Assembly (NCBI RefSeq): GCF_019443445.1
Contig: NZ_CP080378.1
Coordinates: forward strand, 1,674,001 to 1,738,000
Origin: Massilia sp. PAMC28688
Lineage (GTDB): Bacteria > Pseudomonadota > Gammaproteobacteria > Burkholderiales > Burkholderiaceae_D
Length of the DNA: 64,000 nt
Reading direction: 5' to 3'
The notes under the pieces are model-generated. The model was not told where the DNA came from. It searched no databases and worked only from the letters and a program-made list of their open reading frames with translations. Shown in pieces: positions 30,112 through 37,604 of this stretch. The position numbers and the translations under genes are program-made. How positions within the stretch are numbered: the first letter of the stretch is position 1; every line of letters starts with the position of its first letter.

Positions 30112-30383
30112 CTTCCGCTACCCGAGAGCATGGCCGGCTGGTGCATTTGCGGCTGGGCGAACGACTTTTCATACTGGCGCTGGGCCCCCATGGCCGCCTG
30201 GGCATCGATGCCGGCCACGGGATTGGTGCTGGCCGCGGCCGCCGGATTGATCACCTGGGAAGCGAGCGAGGTGCGCACGGTCTGGCCGAAACTGCCCTCG
30301 AAGGCAGGACTGGTGGCGGCGCAGCCCGATACAGCCAGGGCCAGCGTGAGCGCGGCAGCGCCCAGGGTTACAGATCTCATCAT
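30108..30383 (-). CDS. Small Tad-locus lipoprotein
   Basis: 91-aa lipoprotein: lipobox LAVSG-C21 after a short signal. The mature part is rich in Ala/Gln/Ser, with no known domain. ATG 30383 has AGGAG 7 nt upstream; the ATG at 30401 would swallow that site. It is coupled to the TadG-like gene by a 4-bp overlap. Possibly a pilotin or secretin-associated lipoprotein, from position only. Confidence 0.72.
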   Translation of the reverse strand: MMRSVTLGAAALTLALAVSGCAATSPAFEGSFGQTVRTSLASQVINPAAAASTNPVAGIDAQAAMGAQRQYEKSFAQPQMHQPAMLSGSGR

Positions 30384-30397
30384 GGCAATTCTCCTGT

Positions 30398-31897
30398 TCA
30401 TTTGACTTCAAAGCCGCCCGGCGTTTCCTGGGTGGGCGCGGCCGCCGGGTTCCGGCTGGCGGCCGGGGCCATGGGGGCGCCACTGCCTTCATGCTTGCCG
30501 CCCAGGAGGAATTCGGCGCGGGTCGGCGCATTGACCTTGTCGGTTGGCAGCGCGTAGTTCGGCGGCAGCGGCTTGACCAGGTGAACCGTGACCACGAACA
30601 CCAGCTCGCTGCGGTCGTGCTGGTAATCGGCACTGCGGAACAGGGCGCCGAGCACCGGCATTTCACCGAGCCCCGGCAGGCCCTTGAGGCTGGTCACCAG
30701 GTTGTTCTTGATCAAGCCGCCGATGGCAAAGCTCTGGCCGTCATACAGCTGGACCGTGGTGCTGGCGCGGCGCGTGGTGATCAGGGGCAGCACGGCGCCG
30801 GCGGCAAAGCCGGCGGCCGAAATGCCGATGCCTTCGCGCGACACTTCCGATACTTCCGGGGCCACCCGCAGGTTGATGCGTCCACCGGCCAGCACGGTGG
30901 GGGTGAAGCGCAGGCCGACACCGAATTCCTTTTCTTCCAGCGTGACCTTGTTGTTGTCCTGGGCCACGGGAATAAAGATGCGCCCGCCCGCCAGGAAGCT
31001 GCCTTCCTGGCCGCTGACGGCCATCACGTTCGGCTCGGCCAGGATGCGCACCAGGCCATCGGTCTTCTGGGCATCGGCCCGGACCCGGTTGCCGTTATCC
31101 TTGACATTGCTGACCATGCCGCCGGTGGTGCCGGTGAGGAAATTGGCCAGCAAGGTGGTGGCCCAGCTGCCGGAATTGAAGCGCCAGGTCACGCCGCCTT
31201 CGAGGCGCTCGAGCAGCGTTTTCGATACTTCGGCAATCTTCACTTCCAGCATCACCTGCTGGGGCGCGCTCACGGCCAGCATGTTGATCACGCGCAGTTC
31301 GGGCGGGGCGCTCTTGTCGGTGGTGGCGCCGCCACGGGCGGCGGTGCCGGAGTCGTCATCCTTGCGCGCCAGCGAACGCGAGGTTTCGCGCACAAAGGCC
31401 AGCGCTATTTCGCCGGCCCGCTGCACGGCAAAGGCGTCGGCCACGGTGCCGGTCAGCACGATGGTTTCATTGGCGCTGGTGACCTTGATGTCTTTTTCGT
31501 CCGGCAGCGCGGTCGCCATGGCCGCCTGGATCGCGGCCGGATCCATCATGACCTGGATTTCCACGATGCTGCAGCTGCCGCTCTTGCCCTGGATGATCAT
31601 GTTGGTGGTGCCCACATCCACGCCCAGCAGGTACAGGGTGTCGGGCGCCACCAGCATGGCCTGGGCCACGGAGGAATTGCCGATGCTGCGGTGGCGTACC
31701 GGCTCGGGCAGGCGCATCAGGTGCGACTTGCCCATCATCAGCGTCATGCTGCCCGGACGGGCCGCCTCGCCCGTGCAGCGCGGTCCGCTGTCGGCGCGCT
31801 CGAGCTGCGGCTTGACCGCCGGTGCCGGTGCGGCTGTTGCTGCGCCGCATGCGAGGGCCAGCACCAGGCCGCTGGCGTGCTTGTTGTGAAGGTTCAT
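30398..31897 (-). CDS. cpaC: Tad outer-membrane secretin RcpA/CpaC
   Basis: About 499-aa secretin: signal peptide (1-23), N-terminal pilus/BON-like region (LLGVDVGTTNMIIQGKSG; ITVLTGTVADAF-like), then the secretin core with VMLEVKIAEVSK, LAEPNVMAVSGQEGSFLAGG, VGLRFTPTVLAGGRINLRVAPEVSE and LIKNNLVTSLKGLPGLGEMPVLGALFRS. The ATG at 31897 is preferred for its spacing to GGGATGAG; an in-frame ATG at 31906 is possible. Forms the outer-membrane pilus pore. Confidence 0.93.
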   Translation of the reverse strand: MNLHNKHASGLVLALACGAATAAPAPAVKPQLERADSGPRCTGEAARPGSMTLMMGKSHLMRLPEPVRHRSIGNSSVAQAMLVAPDTLYLLGVDVGTTNMIIQGKSGSCSIVEIQVMMDPAAIQAAMATALPDEKDIKVTSANETIVLTGTVADAFAVQRAGEIALAFVRETSRSLARKDDDSGTAARGGATTDKSAPPELRVINMLAVSAPQQVMLEVKIAEVSKTLLERLEGGVTWRFNSGSWATTLLANFLTGTTGGMVSNVKDNGNRVRADAQKTDGLVRILAEPNVMAVSGQEGSFLAGGRIFIPVAQDNNKVTLEEKEFGVGLRFTPTVLAGGRINLRVAPEVSEVSREGIGISAAGFAAGAVLPLITTRRASTTVQLYDGQSFAIGGLIKNNLVTSLKGLPGLGEMPVLGALFRSADYQHDRSELVFVVTVHLVKPLPPNYALPTDKVNAPTRAEFLLGGKHEGSGAPMAPAASRNPAAAPTQETPGGFEVK

Positions 31898-31927
31898 AGC
31901 ACTCATCCCGAAAAATGTGGTGGAAAA

Positions 31928-32809
31928 TCAGAAGCACTCTTGCGACGTTTGCAGGCCATTGAGCACGCTGACGCAGTCGCGCCGGCTGGCCGTATTGACT
32001 GCCAGCCTGGGCGCAGCAGGCCGGGGCCGGGCAGCGACCCGCTTGACGGGGGCCGGGGCCGCGACCGGCTTGGCCCTGGCGGCAATGGCGTCCAGGTCGT
32101 CGAGCAGCGTGCTCTTGGTGGCGCCGGCGGTGGCCGGCAGGGTGCGGTCGATCTGGTTGCGCAGCGCCAGCGACAGGGTGCCCACGCCGCGCGCCAGGTC
32201 CAGGTTCTCGGCCTGCTCCGGCGTCACTTCCAGGGTCACGGCATTGACCACCTTGGGCTTGGTTTCATCGCGGTTCACCTCCTGGGCCACGGCCAGCACC
32301 AGGATGCGTTCGAGCACGATCTTCGATACGTGCAGGGCGCCGCGCTGGGCCCGCTCGCCTTCGACCGGATCGCGCTCGGTGTGGACAATGATGTCGACGT
32401 AGTTGCCGGGCAGGGCAAAGCCGGCCACGCCGATCACGTCATTGACGCGCACCGTGATGGCGCGCTTGCCTTCACTGATCAAGGCCGACAGGCCGCCCAT
32501 GGTGCCGGCCGGGGCCAGCTTGGTCTCGGCCAGGATTTCGCCCTTGACGATATTGGCCTTGAGCACGCGTTCATTGAGCAGGGCCGGATCGGTAAAGGCA
32601 TCCTTGGGCACATCCTTCGAGGGACGCTCGACCAGCCGGAGCATTTCCGGTGCCAGGCGCTGGCCCCGGTGGACATCGGTGGTGGCCACCACCACCCGAT
32701 TGGAGTTTGCACTGGCCTGGCCTTGCAGCCACTTCCATGCCAGCGCCACTGCGGCGATCCCGAACAGGACCGCGACGGCCAACATTACAATTGCACGCTT
32801 GTTTTTCAT
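31928..32809 (-). CDS. cpaB: Flp pilus assembly protein CpaB/RcpC
   Basis: 293-aa protein with one N-terminal transmembrane helix (5-25), then an SAF domain (VVVATTDVHRGQRLAPEMLRLVERP) and an RcpC-type domain (RAITVRVNDVIGVAGFALPGNYVDIIV). The tail is rich in Ala/Pro/Arg. It overlaps the upstream ATPase gene by 4 bp and precedes the secretin gene. Confidence 0.93.
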   Translation of the reverse strand: MKNKRAIVMLAVAVLFGIAAVALAWKWLQGQASANSNRVVVATTDVHRGQRLAPEMLRLVERPSKDVPKDAFTDPALLNERVLKANIVKGEILAETKLAPAGTMGGLSALISEGKRAITVRVNDVIGVAGFALPGNYVDIIVHTERDPVEGERAQRGALHVSKIVLERILVLAVAQEVNRDETKPKVVNAVTLEVTPEQAENLDLARGVGTLSLALRNQIDRTLPATAGATKSTLLDDLDAIAARAKPVAAPAPVKRVAARPRPAAPRLAVNTASRRDCVSVLNGLQTSQECF

Positions 32810-34191
32810 GAGATTCTCTCAAGCAAGGGGTCACCGCACACGGCGAGGGGAGTAAAGGACGGCTGGGATGGCGCCGCAGCGCCACTGATACATCCTGCAA
32901 ACATGCTGCTCCAGGCCTGGTCGAGCGCGGGCACCGACAGGCGCGCCTGGGCGCCTGCGAAACTCGCGAAATCGGCAATCCTGCTCAGCAGTTCACGGGG
33001 ATAGCTGGCCAGCAGCGCGCGTCCATGGGACGGGTGCAGGCAGGTGATCAGGTAATCGAAGGCACACTCGTCAAACGCGACGCGGGTCAGGCGGCACTGG
33101 CGCTTGAACAGGGAGCGGTAATTGCTTTCCGACAGGGCGCCGACCGGGATCTTGTAACCGATGCGGCGCATTAGCGATTCGTCGAGCAGGCTGTGGGGCG
33201 GCAGGTTGGTGGCCAGCACCAGGGTCACGTCGAAGGGCACGCCCACCTTGTGGCCGCCTTCCAGGGTCAGCTGGTCGGCGCCGCCGTCGAGCGGCGCACT
33301 GAAGCGGTTCATGAGGTCGGCCGTGGCCAGGCGCTGGCGCCCCAGGTCGTCGATCAGCAGCATGCCATTGTTGGCCATCAGGTGCGGCGGCGCGTAGTAC
33401 ACCCCGCCCGTGTCGTCATAGCGCAGGTCGAGCATGGCGGCCGACAGTTCGGCCCCGACCCGGATCTGGGGCCGCTGGCACAGGGCCCAGCGCGCGTCCA
33501 CGCTGCGCCGGTCTTCGCCCTGGCGCTGGGGCAGCTGGGGGGGCAGGTGCAGCAGCGGGTCGTAGACCAGGACGATGTCGTGGTCGACCAGGATGGCATG
33601 CGGCACGCCAATGGCGCCGGGCAGGAGCTGGCCCAGCTTGCGTGCCAGGGTGCTCTTGCCGCTGCCCGAGGGCCCGTGCAGCAGCAGCGAGCGGCTCGAC
33701 TGCAAGGCAGCCCCGATCATGTCGCGCACGGCAGGCTCGAGAATGTCTTCGCCAAAGGCGGCGGCCAGGCCGGCACTGGACACGCGCGGCTGGGCCGCGT
33801 GGCGCGCGGCCTGGCGCTGCACCATGTCGCGGTAAGCCTGCAGGGTGACGGGGGCGGGGCCCGTGTAGCGGCAGCGGGCCAGGAACTCGGCCGCGCGCAG
33901 CTTGCCGTTGCCCGTCAGCTGGTAATTCACATCCAGGTCGGAGTCGCCGCGGGAAGCGACTTCCACCAGCTGCTCGGCCAGCATGAAGCCGAGTACTTCG
34001 CGCAAGACATTGATCGACAGGCGAAGCTTGCCGGTGAGCACGGGCAGATGGATGCGCCCGGTCGTGAACATGGCCTTGGCGACCAGCTCGACCAGCAGCG
34101 CCTGCTCCAAGCCCGTCTCGCGCACGCTCTTGGGCTGGGGCGGCAGCCGGGTGGCGTCGTCCGTAGTGGCCGATGATTCAACGTCAGTCAT
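32806..34191 (-). CDS. AAA ATPase of the Tad locus
   Basis: 461-aa ATPase. The N-terminal half (about 1-130) looks winged-helix-like (LLVELVAKAMFTTGRIHLPVL). The AAA core has Walker A GPSGSGKS (about 172-179), Walker B MLLIDDLGRQ and sensor-like LVLATNLPPHSL, with an Arg-finger candidate in ESLMRRIGYKI. It is not one of the classical Tad ATPases (TadA, TadZ). Position between prepilin peptidase and cpaB, with translational coupling to cpaB, ties it to pilus assembly or regulation. Confidence 0.78.
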   Translation of the reverse strand: MTDVESSATTDDATRLPPQPKSVRETGLEQALLVELVAKAMFTTGRIHLPVLTGKLRLSINVLREVLGFMLAEQLVEVASRGDSDLDVNYQLTGNGKLRAAEFLARCRYTGPAPVTLQAYRDMVQRQAARHAAQPRVSSAGLAAAFGEDILEPAVRDMIGAALQSSRSLLLHGPSGSGKSTLARKLGQLLPGAIGVPHAILVDHDIVLVYDPLLHLPPQLPQRQGEDRRSVDARWALCQRPQIRVGAELSAAMLDLRYDDTGGVYYAPPHLMANNGMLLIDDLGRQRLATADLMNRFSAPLDGGADQLTLEGGHKVGVPFDVTLVLATNLPPHSLLDESLMRRIGYKIPVGALSESNYRSLFKRQCRLTRVAFDECAFDYLITCLHPSHGRALLASYPRELLSRIADFASFAGAQARLSVPALDQAWSSMFAGCISGAAAPSQPSFTPLAVCGDPLLERIS

Positions 34192-34287
34192 GAACTACCT
34201 CGCACTATTTCTGAAAGTCATAATTGATTGTAGGGTTTGGTTCCCGCCAAGCTTTTGACCGGGAGCAAGCAATGCAAAGCCGCAAGC

Positions 34288-34830
34288 TCAGCTGTGGCGC
34301 AGCCACAGCACGGCGCAGGTGCCCAGCGTGATGGCCACCGCGTACGGCATGCCGCCGACACTGGCGGCCGGGGCATGCTCCCTGGGCAGGCGCGCGCCGT
34401 GCAGACGCAGCAGCATGGGATGGAGGATCGCGCCCACATTGGCCAGGGCGGCGCGGCCGCGGCGGCGGCACAGCACGATGGCGAGCGCCAGCAAGCCGCC
34501 GGCGCAATAAGTCGCCAGGCTGGACTGAAATGCAAGGGAAGGCCCGAGGAAGGCGCCCACGGTGGCCATCAGCTTGACGTCGCCGGCGGCCATGCCGCCC
34601 AGCAGGTAAAGGGGGAGGAACATCAGCAAGCCGACCCCAAAGCCGGCCAGGTACACGGTCAGCACATGGGATGGATTGCCGGAGCACAAATGCACGGTGA
34701 GGGCAGCGAGCAGGCCGAGAGCGAGCAAACGGTTCGGTATTTTGCGGTGATGCAGGTCAAACGCGCTGGCGGCCAGCAGCAGGACAATCAGGATCAGGTC
34801 GGGAAGCGGCGCAGTGGGCATGACGGTCAT
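34288..34830 (-). CDS. tadV: Prepilin peptidase TadV/CpaA (A24)
   Basis: 180-aa polytopic membrane aspartic protease of the small A24 type without methylase domain. Catalytic Asp residues are D25 (SAFDLHHRKIPN) and D84 (GGMAAGDVKLM). It processes the Flp prepilin, encoded 59 bp upstream. The 96-bp gap to the AAA ATPase gene may hold a promoter. Confidence 0.92.
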   Translation of the reverse strand: MTVMPTAPLPDLILIVLLLAASAFDLHHRKIPNRLLALGLLAALTVHLCSGNPSHVLTVYLAGFGVGLLMFLPLYLLGGMAAGDVKLMATVGAFLGPSLAFQSSLATYCAGGLLALAIVLCRRRGRAALANVGAILHPMLLRLHGARLPREHAPAASVGGMPYAVAITLGTCAVLWLRHS

Positions 34831-34889
34831 CCTGAAGTGGGCCAGTAAAGAGCCGCCCGGGCGGAGTCCCGGCCGGGCGGCTTGCCGGA

Positions 34890-35063
34890 TTACTGCAGTG
34901 CGTCGGAGATTTTGGTGAACGCGGCGTTCACCTCGTCGCCCAGCACGCCGACAGTGGTGACGATCACGGCAGCGATGAGGGCGGCGATCATGCCGTACTC
35001 CAGCGCGGTCACGCCGTCTTCGTCAGCAATGAAGGTACGAACTGCCGAGATAAAATTGCTCAT
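34890..35063 (-). CDS. flp: Flp family type IVb pilin
   Basis: 57-aa major pilin. The prepilin cleavage site is G17|V18 in EDGVTALEYGMIAALIA, with the Flp hallmark Glu-Tyr (E22-Y23) followed by a hydrophobic helix. AAGGAG stands 7 nt before the ATG at 35063. As the first gene of the Tad run it probably has its own strong promoter in the gap upstream. Confidence 0.96.
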   Translation of the reverse strand: MSNFISAVRTFIADEDGVTALEYGMIAALIAAVIVTTVGVLGDEVNAAFTKISDALQ

Positions 35064-35192
35064 GACAAACTCCTTAAATGTGAAAGAGAGACAAACCCTG
35101 ACGCGATCCGGAACCCCGCCTGCGGCTCCTGCCTCCTGAAAGCTCCTGCTTGTTTTCCGGAGTGCCGCGCCATTGAATTCACTATAAATATA

Positions 35193-35222
35193 TTGCGCAC
35201 CACGGATATTGACAGTGCGCAA
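35193..35222. repeat. Inverted repeat upstream of flp
   Basis: TTGCGCAC and GTGCGCAA, perfect 8-bp arms 14 bp apart, lie 130-159 bp upstream of the flp start, just beyond a TATAGT that could be the flp -10 box (35186-35181 on the minus strand). Position and symmetry suggest a regulator-binding site. The rest of the 367-bp flp/diguanylate-cyclase gap has no gene. Confidence 0.5.
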
Positions 35223-35332
35223 CTTTGCCTGTGGGAGCGCGCCGGCCTTGATCTGGCGCTAAGGGAAATAGTTTTCCTACCGTGTCCCGTGGTATCGTGG
35301 TCAACGGTAGAATCGGAAAGCAGGTGCCCACT

Positions 35333-35348
35333 GGGGCAAGATAATTGC
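35333..35348 (+). promoter_or_regulatory. Possible sigma-54 promoter of the diguanylate cyclase gene
   Basis: GGGGCAAGATAATTGC keeps the invariant GG-N10-GC spacing with TTGC at -12 but differs at two of the well-conserved -24 positions. It lies 83 bp upstream of the gene. A weaker candidate than the site before the PEP-CTERM gene. Confidence 0.35.
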
Positions 35349-35430
35349 CTGGTTTGCAAAAAAGCTTTATCCTGCACGGCGCCCCGATGGATTCAGCCGC
35401 AGGCTATGGGCAGACGAGATTAAGAGTGAC

Positions 35431-36474
35431 ATGGATTCCCTTCTGAAACACATGGTGGATATGACTGGCCACCGCGATCACACGATGCTCGACATCTCCG
35501 TGATCTCGGCAGTCCAGGAACTGGCAGGCGCCTTGCAGACGCGCGTGCTCACCATCGTGCCGGCCAAGGGAACGCAGTACGTACGCGCCCGCGCCATCAT
35601 TGCCGATGGCGAAGCGGCGCGCATGGAAGACCACCCCGATCCCAGCTACCTGGGCGAGCCCATTGCCCAGTTTCCCGCCCTGGAAGCCTGCCTGCGCGAG
35701 CATGACTCAAGCGCCGAATCCGTGTCCGCCGACGGCAGGCATACCCTGTGGCTGCCCATCTGGATTGGCGACAAGGCCCTCACCTGCCTGGAAATTGTGC
35801 GCCCCACGGCCTACAGCCCGGACACCGTACACGTCATCGGCGGCATCGTCAGTGTCTACCGCAATTTCCAGAACCTGCTCGACTACAGCGAGCGCGATTC
35901 ACTCACGGGTTTGCTCAATCGCAAAACCTTCGATGACCAGCTGGCCAAGATGCTGCACGCCTCGGCCAGCGACCAGGATGCGCCCCTGCCGGGCCAGCCC
36001 GAGCGGCGCCAGGCAACGGAAGAGCAAAAACAATGGCTGGCGGTGGTCGATGTTGACCATTTCAAGGCCGTCAACGACAAGTTTGGCCACCTGTACGGTG
36101 ATGAAGTCCTGATTCTGATCGCCAATCTCATGACATCCTCCTTCCGCTCGCAAGACCGGGTGTTTCGCTTCGGGGGCGAGGAATTTGTCGTGCTGCTGCG
36201 TTCAAGCACGCTGGAAAACGCGCAAAAGATCATCGACCGCTTCCGCACCAATGTCGAGGCGCACGTCTTTCCCCAGGTCGGCACCGTCACCGTCAGCGTC
36301 GGTTACGTGGCCATCAGCCCGTATGAGTCGCCCGTCAATATCCTCGGCCGCGCCGACCAGGCCCTGTATTACGCCAAGAGCCATGGCCGCAACCAGGCCT
36401 GCCACTACGACCAGCTGGTGTCGGGCGGCCTGCTGGCAGCGGCGGCCTCCAACGACACTGCCGAATTCTTCTGA
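35431..36474 (+). CDS. GGDEF diguanylate cyclase with GAF-like sensor
   Basis: 347-aa cytosolic protein that should make c-di-GMP from two GTP. An N-terminal GAF-like domain (about 20-145) precedes the GGDEF domain (about 152-330): DSLTGLLNRKTFD, VDVDHFKAVNDKFGH, active site GGEEF (248-252) and an intact product-inhibition I-site RSQD (239-242). There is no EAL domain. Located next to the Tad pilus locus, so pilus control by c-di-GMP is plausible but unproven. Confidence 0.93.
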   Translation: MDSLLKHMVDMTGHRDHTMLDISVISAVQELAGALQTRVLTIVPAKGTQYVRARAIIADGEAARMEDHPDPSYLGEPIAQFPALEACLREHDSSAESVSADGRHTLWLPIWIGDKALTCLEIVRPTAYSPDTVHVIGGIVSVYRNFQNLLDYSERDSLTGLLNRKTFDDQLAKMLHASASDQDAPLPGQPERRQATEEQKQWLAVVDVDHFKAVNDKFGHLYGDEVLILIANLMTSSFRSQDRVFRFGGEEFVVLLRSSTLENAQKIIDRFRTNVEAHVFPQVGTVTVSVGYVAISPYESPVNILGRADQALYYAKSHGRNQACHYDQLVSGGLLAAAASNDTAEFF

Positions 36475-36488
36475 TCCGTCCCGCCCGG

Positions 36489-37421
36489 ATGGAACTGCGC
36501 CAGCTCCGCTATTTTGTCGCCATCGTCGACCACGGTTCGCTCTCGAAAGCGGCGCTGGTCCTGCACGTGGCCCAGCCCGCCCTCACCCAGCAACTGCGCC
36601 AGCTGGAAGAAGAACTCGGGGCCCAGCTGCTGCACCGCTCGGCCCAGGGCGTGCTCTCCACCGATGCGGGCAAGGTGTTTTACCAGCACGCGCAAGCCAT
36701 CCTCAAGCAGGTAAGCGACGCCCGCTCGGCGGTCACCCAGTCGACCACGCGCCCGTCCGGCAGCGTCACGCTGGGCTTGCCGCACAGCATTTCCGGCGCG
36801 CTCGCCCTGCCCCTCCTGATGGCCTCGCGCGCCAGCTATCCGGAAATTACCCTGCAGCTGACGGAAGAATTGTCCGGCAACCTGGCCGAGCAGCTGCGCG
36901 CCGGGCGCATCAACCTGGCCGTGCTGTTCGACGATGGCCAGCTGGCCGGCTTTGCCAATACGCCGCTGGTGGAAGAAGACTTGATGTTCATCTGCCGCGC
37001 CGGCTCTGCCTTCGTGCCGCCGGCAGAGCGCCTCACGCTCGAAGAAGCCCTGGCCATGCCCCTGATCCTGCCGGCCCAGCAGCAAGGCGTGCGCCCCCGC
37101 ATTGAAAACGTGGCCCGCGGGGCCGGCCTGGTGCTGCCCAAGGTTACCGAAATCAATTCCATCGCCATCCTGCGCTCGGCCCTGCTGGCCGACATGGGCG
37201 CCACCATCCTGCCGGTGGCGCCATTGCTGGCCGATGTGGCCAGCGGCACCCTGCGCGCATTTCCCATTGAACGCCCGGCGCTGTCGCGCCTGGTCACCTT
37301 GTGCGCCTCACGCAACATTCCACTGACCAATGCCGCCGCCGCCGTCAGCCGCCTGGTGGAACAGGTCACGCGCGAACTGTGCGCGGACCAGGCCTGGCTG
37401 GGCGCGCGCCTGATCAAATAA
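36489..37421 (+). CDS. LysR-family transcriptional regulator
   Basis: 310-aa regulator: N-terminal winged HTH (MELRQLRYFVAIVDHGSLSKAA, VAQPALTQQLRQLEEELG) and a periplasmic-binding-like effector domain (about 90-300). It resembles the Nac/Cbl branch. It starts 14 bp after the GGDEF gene and stands 183 bp before the indolepyruvate oxidoreductase gene on the same strand. The target is unknown. Confidence 0.93.
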   Translation: MELRQLRYFVAIVDHGSLSKAALVLHVAQPALTQQLRQLEEELGAQLLHRSAQGVLSTDAGKVFYQHAQAILKQVSDARSAVTQSTTRPSGSVTLGLPHSISGALALPLLMASRASYPEITLQLTEELSGNLAEQLRAGRINLAVLFDDGQLAGFANTPLVEEDLMFICRAGSAFVPPAERLTLEEALAMPLILPAQQQGVRPRIENVARGAGLVLPKVTEINSIAILRSALLADMGATILPVAPLLADVASGTLRAFPIERPALSRLVTLCASRNIPLTNAAAAVSRLVEQVTRELCADQAWLGARLIK

Positions 37422-37604
37422 TGGGCAGCCAGGCCGGGCCATCGTTTTTTCTTATACCCCCATCGGCAAACCCTATTTCCCCTGTGGCCGCGAAGGTTCT
37501 ACACTCCCAAGGTTAGTCGTACCCGCGACGCCCTCCCCCACCGCCTGCGCCTACCCGGCGCTTCCGTGGCGGGGACACCACCCGAATACCCTTTGGAGCC
37601 TCAC

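Noticed and set aside
30491..33004. 837-codon plus-strand frame opposite the secretin and CpaB genes
   Set aside because: Shadow of the Tad genes on the minus strand, with no start signal and His/Gly/Gln-rich composition.
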